A stretch of 64,000 nucleotides of DNA from Demequina phytophila (GCF_000971135.1 NZ_BBLW01000003.1:1-64000); one strand, 5' to 3'; positions 7,889-19,168 are shown, counted from the stretch's first letter. The notes: a model not told the origin generated them from the sequence alone. Numbers and translations are program-made.

Positions 7889-8719
7889 TCAGACGTCTCG
7901 GGAGCGGAGCACCCACAGCGCCGCGAGGTACGGCAGCACCGCCCACGCGAGCAGGACCAGCAGGCCACCCGCCGGCGACAGGCCGATCTCGCCGGGACCG
8001 GGGCCCTGGGCCGCGGTTGCGGCCTCGCCCGCGACGGAGGGCAGCACCCTGCCGACCCAGTTGGCGATCGAGTTGTTCACGGCGAGCAGGATCCCCGGCG
8101 CGATGAGCTGCATCGCGACGATCGTGAAGATGGTGCCCACCGACGACCGCATGAGGACGCCGAGCGCGACCGAGAGCACGGCGATGACCACGTAGGTGAG
8201 CAGCTCGACACCGAGCACCTTGAGCGTGGTCGGATCGGCGAGGTCGATCGACATGCCGGCGTCCGCGAGCGTGCCCTGGGTGGCCAGCCAGGCCGCGACC
8301 GCCCCGACCAGCGCGATCCCCAGCGCGAACAGCGCGGCGATGGTGGACTTGGCCGCCAGCACGGCACCCCGAGCAGGGGTCGCGGTGAACGTGTTGCGCG
8401 CCATGCCCGTGGTGAACTCGGACGTGGTGAACAGCGCGGCGAGCACCGCGACGAGGATGAGCACGAAGATCGAGCCCGAGTAGAGGGTTCCCATCCCCAG
8501 CGCGCTTCCCGTGGTGCCCTCGGGCACGGTCACGGTGCCTCCGCTCGCGCTCAGCAGGGGGATGAGCACGAAGGCAGCGAGCGCGACGAGCACGAGGATC
8601 CACGTCGAGCGCACGGATCGCGCCTTGATCCATTCGGAGCGGACGGCACGCGCGTAGCCGGCGCGGTGCGTGACCACATCCGTGCCGACGGCCCGGTCGG
8701 TCTGAGTCGCGGCGCTCAC
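7889..8719 (-). CDS. ABC-2 type transporter permease
   Basis: Membrane subunit of the ABC transporter encoded with the ATPase upstream. The 276-aa protein has six hydrophobic segments and the N-terminal feature of ABC-2 permeases, a basic amphipathic stretch with RSEWIKARSVRSTW before the first helix. GTG 8719 overlaps the ATPase stop by 4 nt (GTGA) with GGAGG just upstream. The substrate is unknown; similar pairs export antibiotics or lipids. Confidence 0.87.
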   Translation of the reverse strand: MSAATQTDRAVGTDVVTHRAGYARAVRSEWIKARSVRSTWILVLVALAAFVLIPLLSASGGTVTVPEGTTGSALGMGTLYSGSIFVLILVAVLAALFTTSEFTTGMARNTFTATPARGAVLAAKSTIAALFALGIALVGAVAAWLATQGTLADAGMSIDLADPTTLKVLGVELLTYVVIAVLSVALGVLMRSSVGTIFTIVAMQLIAPGILLAVNNSIANWVGRVLPSVAGEAATAAQGPGPGEIGLSPAGGLLVLLAWAVLPYLAALWVLRSRDV

Positions 8720-9663
8720 TTGGAGGCCTCCTTCGCTGCAGCGTCCTGCTCCGTGGGCACTCCGGCCCGGTACTCGGTCTGGTCGGCCGTGAGGTGCATG
8801 TACGCGTCCTCGAGGCTCGTGCTCTCGTCGCGCAGCTCCGCGAGCCACAGGCTGTTGTCGCGCGCGATCCTCCCGATCGCGCGGGCGTCGAGCCCCGTGA
8901 TCGAGATCCGCTCGCGGTGGTCGACGGCCTGGACCGCGCCGCCGGCGGCCGTGACGGCCTCGGCGAGGCGGCCGGCGTCGGGCGACGTCACGAGGACCCC
9001 CTCGCGGGCGTGGGCCTGGACGAACTCGTGCAACGGCGCGTCGGCCAGGATGCGCCCGCGGCCGATGATGATGACGTGGTCGGCGGTCTGCTGAACCTCG
9101 CTCATGAGGTGGCTCGAGAGGAAGACCGTGCGGCCGTTCTCGGCGAGGCGTCGCGCGAGCTGGCGCACCCACAGCACGCCGTCCGGGTCGAGTCCGTTGA
9201 CCGGCTCGTCGAACATGACGATCTTGGGGTCGCCCAGCAGCGCGCCCGCGATGCCGAGGCGCTGTCCCATGCCGAGCGAGAAGTTGCCGGCCTTCTTCTT
9301 GGCGACCTCGGTGAGGCCGGTGAGCTCGAGCACCTCGTCGACGCGGCGGTCGGCGATGCCGTGCGTGGCGGCGAGCGCGCGCAGGTGCGAGCGGGCCGAG
9401 CGGCGGGGGTGCACGCCCTTCGCGTCGATGAGCGCGCCGATCTCCCCGAGCGGGGTCGCGAGCCGCGCGTACGGCTTGCCGTTGACGGTGACCTGGCCGG
9501 CGGTGGGCCGGTCGAGGCCCAGGATCATGCGCATGGTCGTCGACTTCCCGGCGCCGTTGGGGCCGAGGAAGCCCGTGACGACCCCGGGCTGGACGGTGAA
9601 GGTGATGTGGTCGACGGCGGTCTTGCTGCCGTACTTCTTGGTGAGGTCTCTCGCCTCGATCAT
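8716..9663 (-). CDS. ABC transporter ATP-binding protein
   Basis: ATPase of a DrrA-type two-gene ABC-2 exporter. The 315-aa protein has Walker A GPNGAGKS at 34-41, signature FSLGMGQRLGIAG, Walker B PKIVMFDEPVNGLDPD and the switch histidine in FLSSHLMSEV. The roughly 100-residue C-terminal extension is normal for this subclass. GAGGG lies 7 nt before the ATG. The 504-bp gap to clpC contains its promoter region, one tiny open frame (9870) and one dispersed 9-mer. Confidence 0.9.
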   Translation of the reverse strand: MIEARDLTKKYGSKTAVDHITFTVQPGVVTGFLGPNGAGKSTTMRMILGLDRPTAGQVTVNGKPYARLATPLGEIGALIDAKGVHPRRSARSHLRALAATHGIADRRVDEVLELTGLTEVAKKKAGNFSLGMGQRLGIAGALLGDPKIVMFDEPVNGLDPDGVLWVRQLARRLAENGRTVFLSSHLMSEVQQTADHVIIIGRGRILADAPLHEFVQAHAREGVLVTSPDAGRLAEAVTAAGGAVQAVDHRERISITGLDARAIGRIARDNSLWLAELRDESTSLEDAYMHLTADQTEYRAGVPTEQDAAAKEASK

Positions 9664-9869
9664 GTGCTGCGCCCTCCCAGTGGTGCATTGTCGGCCGGTG
9701 CTCGACGAGGACCAAGGTAGCCGCGATATCGCTGCTCCGACCAGACCTCGGTCCCGTCAGGGTTTCGCCCTACTACAGCCGTGGTACCTGGACATATGCT
9801 CAACAGGCGCGCCGCGCATCGTCGCGCCGCCCCTCGCCAGCGGCGGCGTCGCGATGGTATGACGGGGCC

Positions 9870-9953
9870 ATGAACTGGCTCCTCGACGTGCTGTGGAACC
9901 TCGGTGACCTGGTGCGGCGCATCATGCGCGCCGACCGCCAGACACGGCGCTGA
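9870..9953 (+). CDS. Possible 27-aa peptide, amphipathic
   Basis: Very small open frame starting MNWLLDVLWNLGDLVRRIMR, with alternating hydrophobic and charged residues that would form a membrane-surface helix. TATGAC ends 6 nt before the ATG, the same spacing as the leaderless promoters in this genome, but it lacks the final T of TANNNT. It lies in the otherwise empty gap between the ABC ATPase promoter and clpC. No homologue recognised; it may be chance. Confidence 0.3.
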   Translation: MNWLLDVLWNLGDLVRRIMRADRQTRR

Positions 9954-10049
9954 CCCGGCGCCTCCCCAGGCGGCCTCGTGCCCGCCGGACGGCGCCACCC
10001 CACCCGGCCGCCGCATCGTCCCCCCGCATGTTTCGGCGCGGTAACCATC

Positions 10050-10067
10050 GTCACGCCCCTGGCGAAC
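10050..10067. promoter_or_regulatory. Candidate ClgR box upstream of clpC
   Basis: GTCACGCCCCTGGCGAAC resembles the actinobacterial ClgR consensus (CGC-N5-GCG core with flanking A/T), with two mismatches by my count. It is centred about 40 bp upstream of a TAGCCT -10 box at 10096-10101, a position suited to an activator. ClgR activates clp genes in corynebacteria, mycobacteria and streptomycetes. The clgR gene itself is not in the window. Confidence 0.45.
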
Positions 10068-10167
10068 ACGGGCATGAGCGGCGGGGGCCCGCCGTTAGCC
10101 TGGAATCACCCGCGGTGGGCGACCGTCGCGACCCCGGCCCCGGCCGGACGAATCAAGGGAGGCTGAC

Positions 10168-12678
<2,511 letters not shown>

Positions 12679-12700
12679 CCTTCACCTCCCGGTGAGTCCG

Positions 12701-12734
12701 AGGGCCCGATCCCCGTTCGCGGGGGCCGGGCCCT
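12701..12734 (+). terminator. Terminator of clpC
   Basis: AGGGCCCG (12701-12708) pairs with CGGGCCCT (12727-12734), with an inner CCCC/GGGG stem around GTTCGC. It starts 22 bp after the clpC stop. Confidence 0.75.
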
Positions 12735-12760
12735 TCGCATGTCCGGGCCGCGCGTCGAGT

Positions 12761-12854
12761 TCCCATGACGCTTGTGCAGGGAGTGACGCGGATCGACTCG
12801 TGTGGCGGTCACATCCGTCACGCGAGAACACCCTCGTCACAAGCGTCAGTGGGA
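12761..12854. repeat. Long-arm inverted repeat between clpC and the aldo-keto reductase
   Basis: TCCCATGACGCTTGTG (12761-12776) is complementary to CACAAGCGTCAGTGGGA (12838-12854) apart from one extra G. A second partial dyad, GTGACG and CGTCAC, lies inside. It differs in sequence from repeat family A-E. Confidence 0.6.
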
Positions 12855-12900
12855 GTCACCCCGCTGCCAGGAGGAATCACCCCGCGGCACCACCTAGGCT
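12852..12900 (+). promoter_or_regulatory. Leaderless promoter with 21-bp-spaced direct repeats (aldo-keto reductase)
   Basis: GGAGTCACCCCGC (12852-12864) and GGAATCACCCCGC (12873-12885) are direct repeats two helical turns apart. The -10 TAGGCT is at 12895-12900, ending 6 nt before the ATG at 12907. The repeats cover the expected -35 region, a good site for an activator dimer or two repressor units. Confidence 0.55.
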
Positions 12901-12906
12901 GACGTC

Positions 12907-13920
12907 ATGACCCACGATCCGTATGTGGCCGACGCCGCCCGCTACGACACCATGGACTACCGCCGCTCCGGCGAATCGGGGCTGGTGCTGCCCGCGATCA
13001 GCCTGGGCCTGTGGCAGAACTTCGGCGGCCACCACGCCCTCGACAACCAGCGCGCGATCCTGCTCGCCGCGTTCGACATGGGCATCACGCACTTCGACCT
13101 CGCGAACAACTACGGACCGCCGCCGGGCAGCGCCGAGACCAACTTCGGCGGCTTCCTCGCGCGCGACCTCAAGCCGTACCGCGACGAGATCGTCATCTCC
13201 ACCAAGGCCGGCTATCACATGTGGCCCGGGCCCTACGGTGACTGGGGCTCGCGGAAGTACCTGCTCAGCAGCCTCGACCAGTCCCTGACGCGCATGGGCG
13301 TGGACTACGTCGATGTGTTCTACCACCACCGTCCGGACCCGGACACGCCCATCGGCGAGTCGATGATGGCGCTCGACCGTGCCGTCCGCTCGGGCAAGGC
13401 GCTCTACGCCGGCATCTCGAACTACGGTCCCGAGGAGACGCGCGAGGCGGCCGCGATCCTCGCGGACCTGGGCACCCCGCTGCTCATCCACCAGTTCAAG
13501 TACTCGATGTACGAGCGCACCCCCGAGGACGGCCTGCTCGACGCGCTCGAGGACACGGGCACGGGTTCGATCGTGTTCTCGCCCCTCGCGCAGGGCATGC
13601 TCACCGACCGCTACCTCAAGGGCATCCCCGACGGCTCGCGCGTCACGCACTCGCAGTTCCTCAGCGAGGGGCAGATCACGGAGACGTACCTGGAGCGCAC
13701 GCGCGCGCTCAACGCGATCGCGCAGGAGCGCGGCCAGACCCTCGCTCAGCTCGCGTTGCAGTGGGTCCTGCGGGGCCGTCGCGTCACGTCCGCGCTGGTG
13801 GGGGCGTCCTCCGTCGCGCAGCTGCGCGCCAACGTCGAGGCGCTGGGCTTCCCCGACCTCACGGCCGAGGAGATCGCTGCGATCGAGCCGCACGCGGTGC
13901 ACGGCACGTACTACGCGTGA
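12907..13920 (+). CDS. Aldo-keto reductase, YghZ/Gpr type
   Basis: NADPH-dependent aldehyde reductase, closest to the YghZ (L-glyceraldehyde 3-phosphate reductase) group that detoxifies methylglyoxal and related aldehydes. In its 337 aa the catalytic tetrad is visible: D and Y in THFDLANNYGPPPGSAE, K in ISTKAGYHMWPGPYG, H in VDVFYHHRPD. The motif after the tyrosine (PPPGSAE) is typical of YghZ. Probably leaderless, with TAGGCT ending 6 nt before the ATG. It converges with mutY, with a dispersed 9-mer in the 13-bp gap. Confidence 0.9.
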   Translation: MTHDPYVADAARYDTMDYRRSGESGLVLPAISLGLWQNFGGHHALDNQRAILLAAFDMGITHFDLANNYGPPPGSAETNFGGFLARDLKPYRDEIVISTKAGYHMWPGPYGDWGSRKYLLSSLDQSLTRMGVDYVDVFYHHRPDPDTPIGESMMALDRAVRSGKALYAGISNYGPEETREAAAILADLGTPLLIHQFKYSMYERTPEDGLLDALEDTGTGSIVFSPLAQGMLTDRYLKGIPDGSRVTHSQFLSEGQITETYLERTRALNAIAQERGQTLAQLALQWVLRGRRVTSALVGASSVAQLRANVEALGFPDLTAEEIAAIEPHAVHGTYYA

Positions 13921-13933
13921 GGACGATGCGCGG

Positions 13934-14845
13934 CTAGAGCGAGCAGCGACCGGTCGCCTCGTCGCGGGTCACCAGCCCGTCGGAGACCAGCCCGTCGAGG
14001 CACCGGTCGAGCTGCCCCGGCTCGACGTCCGCGAGCGCGGCGTGGCCTGCGATGTTCAGCGGCGCCGCGGCGGCACGCAGCAGCGCCATGATCCGGCCCC
14101 GGACCTGCCGGTCGGTGCCGTGCCACGCCTGGGTGCGGCGCGGCGCCGCCTCCAGGCCCGGGCAGCCGGCGGCGAACCACGCGCACGTCGATGCGAGGGG
14201 GCACTCATCGCACCGCGCGACCCTCGCCGTGCACACGAGCGCGCCCAGCTCCATGGACGCGACGGCCCACTCGGCGGCGCCCGCCGGGTCCGCAGGGATG
14301 AGCGACCGCGCGTGCGTGCGCTCGCCCACGGTCTGGTGCGCGGCCGGCAGGGCGTCCCCGCGCCACGCGCGACCGATCACGCGGCGGACGTTGGTGTCGA
14401 GCACCAGCGCACGGCCGTGGAACGCGAACGAGACCACCGCGGCGGCCGTGTAGTCCCCCACGCCGGGCAACGCCCGCAGCTGGTCGACCGTGGCGGGCAC
14501 CTCGCCGCCGTGACGCTCCACCAGCACGACCGCGCACTCCCACAGGCGCTTCGCACGCCGCGGGTATCCGAGGCGTCCCCACGCGCGGACCGCGTCCGCC
14601 TGGGTGGCGGCCGCAAGCGCCGCCGGGGTGGGCCACCGCTCCATCCACTCGCGCCAGACCGGCTCGACGCGGACCACCGGCGTCTGCTGGAGCATGATCT
14701 CGCTCACCAACACGCCCCAGGGCGTGGTGCGACCACGCCAGGGGAGGTCCCGGCCCGCCTCGGCGAACCATTGGCGCACCGCGTCCACCATGTCCTCGGA
14801 GCGGGTGTCGGGGCGCGCGGCTGCGTTCTGCGGTGCGGTCGGCAT
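13934..14845 (-). CDS. mutY: Adenine DNA glycosylase MutY
   Basis: Removes adenine paired with 8-oxoguanine, preventing G-to-T changes. The 303-aa protein from ATG 14845 has the catalytic glutamate in SEIMLQQTPV, the helix-hairpin-helix LRALPGVGDYTAAAV, the aspartate in VLDTNVRRV, and the Fe-S loop C-x6-C-x2-C-x5-C in CTARVARCDECPLASTC. The long open frame upstream of the ATG is not conserved. It is short because the C-terminal Nudix-like recognition domain is reduced, as in mycobacterial MutY. GATGAT ends 6 nt before the ATG, suggesting a leaderless message. Confidence 0.93.
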   Translation of the reverse strand: MPTAPQNAAARPDTRSEDMVDAVRQWFAEAGRDLPWRGRTTPWGVLVSEIMLQQTPVVRVEPVWREWMERWPTPAALAAATQADAVRAWGRLGYPRRAKRLWECAVVLVERHGGEVPATVDQLRALPGVGDYTAAAVVSFAFHGRALVLDTNVRRVIGRAWRGDALPAAHQTVGERTHARSLIPADPAGAAEWAVASMELGALVCTARVARCDECPLASTCAWFAAGCPGLEAAPRRTQAWHGTDRQVRGRIMALLRAAAAPLNIAGHAALADVEPGQLDRCLDGLVSDGLVTRDEATGRCSL

Positions 14846-14904
14846 GGCTTCATCATCCCAGCGGATCGCACGCCTACCGTGGATGGCGAACGTGGGGAGG
14901 AACC

Positions 14905-15531
14905 ATGAAGGGTCTACGCGCACCTGTGGGGAACCAGCCCTCGGAGGTCTACTGGCGACGCAGGATCGTGCTCCTGGTCGCGCTCGGCGTCGTGGTCGCG
15001 CTCGGATGGCTCATCGTGAGCGCGCTGTCCTCCGACGGCGCGAAGGCCGATCCCTCGGCGAAGCCCGAGGCCGTGAGCTCCTCGAGCACCAGCCCCGAGC
15101 CCACCGAGAGCACCACCGCGACCGCCTCCCACGAGGTCGGCGCGTGCGCGAAGGACGCGATCGAGGTCTCGATGGCCGCCAACCCGGCGAACGTGCCCGC
15201 GGACACCCAGCCCAAGTTCGACGTCACGATCGACCAGAACGGCGACGTGCCCTGCGTGCTCGACGCGACGGGCGACAACACCAGACTGGTGATCACGTCC
15301 GGCGATGACCGCATCTGGAGCTCCGCCGACTGCCCCGCCGAGCAGGCGCTGATCGGCAAGGAGTGGCTGCTCGACGCGGGCGCCTCGAAGGACGTCCAGG
15401 TCGCATGGCCCCGCATCCGCAGCGCCGAGGGCTGCGCCGCGACCGATCAGGCGCCGGGTGCGGGTACCTACTGGGCACAGGTCACCGTCGCCGGGGTGAA
15501 GGCCGACGCGGTCCCGTTCGTGCTCGAGTAG
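14905..15531 (+). CDS. Secreted or membrane-anchored hypothetical protein
   Basis: A 208-aa protein with one membrane segment (about 20-43), then a Ser/Thr/Pro-rich linker (SSSSTSPEPTESTTAT) and an extracytoplasmic domain of about 130 residues with four cysteines that could form two disulfides (ACAKD, VPCVL, ADCPAE, EGCAA). The pattern is common in actinobacteria but I do not know the function. ATG 14905 has GGGGAGG 4-5 nt upstream. It is divergent from mutY and converges with radA, 6 bp from the radA stop. Confidence 0.75.
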   Translation: MKGLRAPVGNQPSEVYWRRRIVLLVALGVVVALGWLIVSALSSDGAKADPSAKPEAVSSSSTSPEPTESTTATASHEVGACAKDAIEVSMAANPANVPADTQPKFDVTIDQNGDVPCVLDATGDNTRLVITSGDDRIWSSADCPAEQALIGKEWLLDAGASKDVQVAWPRIRSAEGCAATDQAPGAGTYWAQVTVAGVKADAVPFVLE

Positions 15532-15537
15532 TGGCCG

Positions 15538-16914
15538 TCAGGATCGGGTGGGGAGCGCGAGGCCGACCGCCTGCCCCACCGATCCGACCGGGTGGACCCG
15601 CACGCTCGCGGCCACCTTGCCCACCTCGACGCCCGCGGGGACGATCACGTCCGTGAAGCCCAGACGAGCGGCCTCCGCGACCCGCTGCGCGACCGCGGAG
15701 ACGGGCCGCACGGCGCCGGACAGCGCGACCTCGCCGACGGCGGCCCATCCCGTCCGCAGCGGCCGGTCCGCGCGCGCCGAGGCGAGCGCGAGCGCGAGCG
15801 CGACGTCCGCGGCGGGCTCGGTGACGCGCGCGCCGCCGACGGTGGACACGTAGACGTCGTCCGCGGCGACGGCGAGTCCCACGCGACGGTGGAGCACCGC
15901 GAGCAGCATGGCCACACGCGGGCCGTCGACGCCGGACGTCGCCCGCCGGGGGTTCGACAGCGCGCTGGGCGCGACGAGCGCCTGGATCTCCGCGGGCAGG
16001 GGGCGTTTGCCGTCGATGGTGATGGTGGGGCAGGTGCCGGGGACGGCCTCGGTCTCGCGCGACAGGAACAGACCCGAAGGGTCGGACACCGACTCGATGC
16101 CCGAGTCGACCAGCTGGAAGCAGCCGACCTCGTCGACCGAGCCGAAGCGGTTCTTGAGCGCGCGCAGCAGCCTCAGCGGGCTGTGCTGGTCGCCCTCGAA
16201 GTGGCACACCACGTCAACGAGGTGCTCGACGATCCGGGGGCCGGCGACCGAGCCCTCCTTGGTGACGTGCCCGACCAGGACCATCGGGATGCCGCGCGTC
16301 TTGGCCGCCTGGATGAGCGCGGAGGAGACCTCGCGCACCTGCCCCACGCCGCCGGGCGTGCCCTCGACCTCGGAGGAGGCGATGGTCTGGATCGAGTCGA
16401 TCATCACGAGCGCGGGCTCCGCGTCCGCGAGATGCGCGAGCACCGCGCCCAGGTCCGTCTCCGCGGCCAGCAGCACGTCGCGTTCGAGCGCGCCGATGCG
16501 CTCGGCACGCAGACGGACCTGCCCCGCGCTCTCCTCGCCCGTCACGTAGAGGACCCGGCCGCCGCCGCGCGCCGTGCGTGCCGCCACGTCGAGCAGCAGG
16601 GTGGACTTCCCCACGCCCGGCTCTCCCGCGAGCAGGATCACGGCGCCGGGGACCAGCCCGCCGCCGAGCACGCGGTCGAACTCGCCGACGCCCGTCGCGG
16701 AGCGCGTCGCGGCGGCGGACGACACGTCGGGGATGGGCGTCGCGGGCGCGGTGACGGCGGTGGCCTTGGTGGCGGGCCCGGCCGGCGCCGCACCCGCCTC
16801 GATCACGGTGCCCCACTCCTGGCACTCGCCGCAGCGACCCACCCACTTCACCGCGGTCCAGCCGCACTCGGTGCAACGGTATCCGGGGGTCGCCTTGCGG
16901 GTGGTGGTGGCCAT
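15538..16914 (-). CDS. radA: DNA repair protein RadA
   Basis: RecA-like ATPase that processes recombination intermediates and loads at branched DNA. The 458-aa protein has the N-terminal zinc finger C14-TE-C17 and C28-GE-C31, Walker A GEPGVGKS at 97-104, the RadA-specific KNRFG motif in LRALKNRFGSVDE, and the C-terminal Lon-protease-like domain ending about residue 450. A TAGCGT -10 box ends 6 nt before the ATG on the minus strand, so it is probably leaderless. Divergent from the proline-rich protein at 17010. Confidence 0.95.
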   Translation of the reverse strand: MATTTRKATPGYRCTECGWTAVKWVGRCGECQEWGTVIEAGAAPAGPATKATAVTAPATPIPDVSSAAATRSATGVGEFDRVLGGGLVPGAVILLAGEPGVGKSTLLLDVAARTARGGGRVLYVTGEESAGQVRLRAERIGALERDVLLAAETDLGAVLAHLADAEPALVMIDSIQTIASSEVEGTPGGVGQVREVSSALIQAAKTRGIPMVLVGHVTKEGSVAGPRIVEHLVDVVCHFEGDQHSPLRLLRALKNRFGSVDEVGCFQLVDSGIESVSDPSGLFLSRETEAVPGTCPTITIDGKRPLPAEIQALVAPSALSNPRRATSGVDGPRVAMLLAVLHRRVGLAVAADDVYVSTVGGARVTEPAADVALALALASARADRPLRTGWAAVGEVALSGAVRPVSAVAQRVAEAARLGFTDVIVPAGVEVGKVAASVRVHPVGSVGQAVGLALPTRS

Positions 16915-17009
16915 GCGCCCACGCTACCGGCGGCCTCCGACAGCCGAGGCGGGCGGACACGCGAGCGCGCTCGGCGGCACCGCCTGACCACGGGCCTAGG
17001 CTGACCCCC

Positions 17010-18218
17010 ATGACGCGCGACGAGACCGGCCTGGGCACGCCCGCGCGCGACGACGCGGAGATGGCCCGCGGGGTGGCGCCGTCGAAGCCGGCGGCACCGC
17101 GCGCCACGCCCGCACCGCTCGCGCCCGTCCCCATCGACCTCGAGAGCGACGCCGACGACGTGGCCTCCCCCCTTCCGGCGCCGCCCGCGGAGGAGGTCAT
17201 GCCGGAGCCGCGCTCCCCGTTCGACCTCGCGGTCGAGGCCGAGTCCGTCGCCGCGCGGCCGAGCACGCCCACCTCGTACGAGCTGCTCGGCGCCGCCGCG
17301 GCACGCAACGCCGCGCTCCACGCCGCTGGCGCGCCCACGCCGCTGGGCGGGGTGCCGCGCGTCACCCCGGCGCAGGCGCCCTCGGATCGGGGATCGGGCG
17401 CCGTCGACGCGCCCGCCGGCCCGACGTACGTGCCCACCGTCCCCGCGCGCGCCGCGGCGCCGGCGGACGCTCCGTCCCCGATCCCGTCCTGGGTGGCGGT
17501 CGCCGAGGACGGCGCCGCGCCGCCGGCGGAGGCCACCGGTCCCGCGCTGTACCGCCCGCGGATGGCGACGGGCGAGACCCCCGCGACCGCAGCATCGTCC
17601 GCCTCCGCACCCGACCGCGACGGAGGCGACGGGGACGCTCCGGCGCCCCCTGCCCCGCCTCGGGGCGGGGACCGCGCGTGGCCGCTGATCCTCATCGGGC
17701 TCGTCATCCTCGTTGCGGTGCTCGCGGGCGCGGCGTGGGCGCTGTTCCGGCCCGCGACGGTGGAGATCCCCGCCCAGCAGGTGGTGGACGTGCCCGCGGC
17801 GCGCGTGGTCGAGCCGATCGTCCCCGAGGACCCGACGCCGTTCCTCGCGGCGATGCCGGTGACGTCGGGCATGTGGTCGCTCACCGAGGTCACCACCCCG
17901 GACCCGGCGAAGGACGCCGCGCTGCCCGAGCGGGTCGCGGAGGTCCAGGTGCTCACGTACGACGACGGCACGGACCAGGTCACGCTCACGGCCCGCCAGC
18001 TCTACACGGAGCAGGACGCCCACGACGCGCTGGTCCGCGCGGCGGGCAGGAAGGCGGCGCTCGAGGACGCGACCGTCGGCTCGACGGTCGTCGGGGAGCG
18101 TGCGGTCAGCGAGAAGGACGGCGTCACCACGGTGAGGTGGACGAACGGCAGCGCGTACTTCGAGGCGACCGGCCCCGCCGGCGGGGTCGAGGGCTTCGTG
18201 GAGACGCTCGGCCTCTGA
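17010..18218 (+). CDS. Proline/alanine-rich single-pass membrane protein
   Basis: A 402-aa protein in three parts: a disordered Pro/Ala/Asp-rich cytoplasmic half (1-220), a single membrane helix (about 224-246, WPLILIGLVILVAVLAG) and an extracytoplasmic domain of about 155 residues (VTSGMWSLTEV to the end). The arrangement resembles actinobacterial envelope or sensor proteins, but I recognise no family. TAGGCT at 16997-17002 ends 7 nt before the ATG (leaderless). Contains one dispersed 9-mer at 17592 in the low-complexity part. Upstream of proC by 55 bp. Confidence 0.7.
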   Translation: MTRDETGLGTPARDDAEMARGVAPSKPAAPRATPAPLAPVPIDLESDADDVASPLPAPPAEEVMPEPRSPFDLAVEAESVAARPSTPTSYELLGAAAARNAALHAAGAPTPLGGVPRVTPAQAPSDRGSGAVDAPAGPTYVPTVPARAAAPADAPSPIPSWVAVAEDGAAPPAEATGPALYRPRMATGETPATAASSASAPDRDGGDGDAPAPPAPPRGGDRAWPLILIGLVILVAVLAGAAWALFRPATVEIPAQQVVDVPAARVVEPIVPEDPTPFLAAMPVTSGMWSLTEVTTPDPAKDAALPERVAEVQVLTYDDGTDQVTLTARQLYTEQDAHDALVRAAGRKAALEDATVGSTVVGERAVSEKDGVTTVRWTNGSAYFEATGPAGGVEGFVETLGL

Positions 18219-18273
18219 GGCACGGCTTCGCCCACCCCGCGAGACGGTCCGAGGACCGCGCTAGGTTGGACGC

Positions 18274-19119
18274 ATGAGCACCGAAGCAGCCGAGAACGCG
18301 TCCGCCCTGCCCTCAGTCGCCGTCGTCGGCGGCGGCGTCATGGGCGGCACCCTCATCGCCGCGATGCGGGTCGCCGGGTGGCCGGGCGCCTCCGTCACGG
18401 TCGCGAACCGCGGCGCCGAGCGCCGCGAGGCTCTCGTCGCGGCGCACGGCATCAACGCCGCCGCGGACGCCGTCGACGCGGTCACCGGCGCGGGGATCGT
18501 GGTCCTCGCCGTGAAGCCGCAGCAGATGGGCGAGGTCCTCGCCACCATCCGCGACGCCGTCGCCCCCGGCGCGCTCGTGATCACGGTCGCGGCCGCCCTG
18601 CCGGCGTCCTTCTACGAGGAGCGCCTGCCCGCCGGCACGCCCGTGGTGCGCGCCATGCCCAACACCCCGTCCGTGGTGGGCCGCGGCGCGACGTCCGTCT
18701 CGCCGGGCGCGCACGCGACCGAGGAGCACCTCGCGCTCGCCGAGCGCATGCTGCGCGCCACCGGCCTGGTGGTGCGCGTGCCCGAGGACCAGATCGACGC
18801 CGTCATCGCCGTCGCCGGATCCGCGCCCGCGTACTTCTACGCGATCACGGAGGCCCTGACCGAGGCCGGCGTGATGCAGGGCCTCGACCGCGACCTCGCG
18901 ACGCTGCTCGCGCAGCAGACCTTCACCGGCGCGGCCCAGCTGCTCGCGGAGTCGGGCGACACCCCGCAGGAGCTGCGCCGCCGTGTCAGCTCGCCCGGCG
19001 GCACCACGCTCGCCGCGCTCGAGGCCATGGAGCACGCCGGCCTGCAGGGCGTCATCTCCGCCGGCGCGAACGCCGCGGTCGCGCGGTCCAAGGAGCTCGG
19101 CGCGCAGCTCGCCGGCTGA
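18274..19119 (+). CDS. proC: Pyrroline-5-carboxylate reductase ProC
   Basis: Last step of proline synthesis, reducing pyrroline-5-carboxylate with NAD(P)H. The 281-aa protein has the nucleotide-binding loop VVGGGVMGGTL near residue 16, the block VVRAMPNTPSVVGRG, and the C-terminal signature around LRRRVSSPGGTTLAALEAME. TAGGTT ends 6 nt before the ATG, so probably leaderless. It converges with the aminotransferase gene; the gap holds a hairpin built from two inverted dispersed 9-mers. Confidence 0.95.
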   Translation: MSTEAAENASALPSVAVVGGGVMGGTLIAAMRVAGWPGASVTVANRGAERREALVAAHGINAAADAVDAVTGAGIVVLAVKPQQMGEVLATIRDAVAPGALVITVAAALPASFYEERLPAGTPVVRAMPNTPSVVGRGATSVSPGAHATEEHLALAERMLRATGLVVRVPEDQIDAVIAVAGSAPAYFYAITEALTEAGVMQGLDRDLATLLAQQTFTGAAQLLAESGDTPQELRRRVSSPGGTTLAALEAMEHAGLQGVISAGANAAVARSKELGAQLAG

Positions 19120-19123
19120 CCGC

Positions 19124-19161
19124 GGGACGATGCCGCGATCGGGTGACCCGCGCATCGTCCC
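19124..19161. terminator. Hairpin built from an inverted pair of the dispersed motif
   Basis: GGGACGATGC (19124-19133) is exactly complementary to GCATCGTCCC (19152-19161). The 18-nt loop contains a further small dyad, CGGGTGACCCG. It lies between the converging 3-prime ends of proC and the aminotransferase and probably terminates both. Confidence 0.65.
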
Positions 19162-19168
19162 CCGCGCG

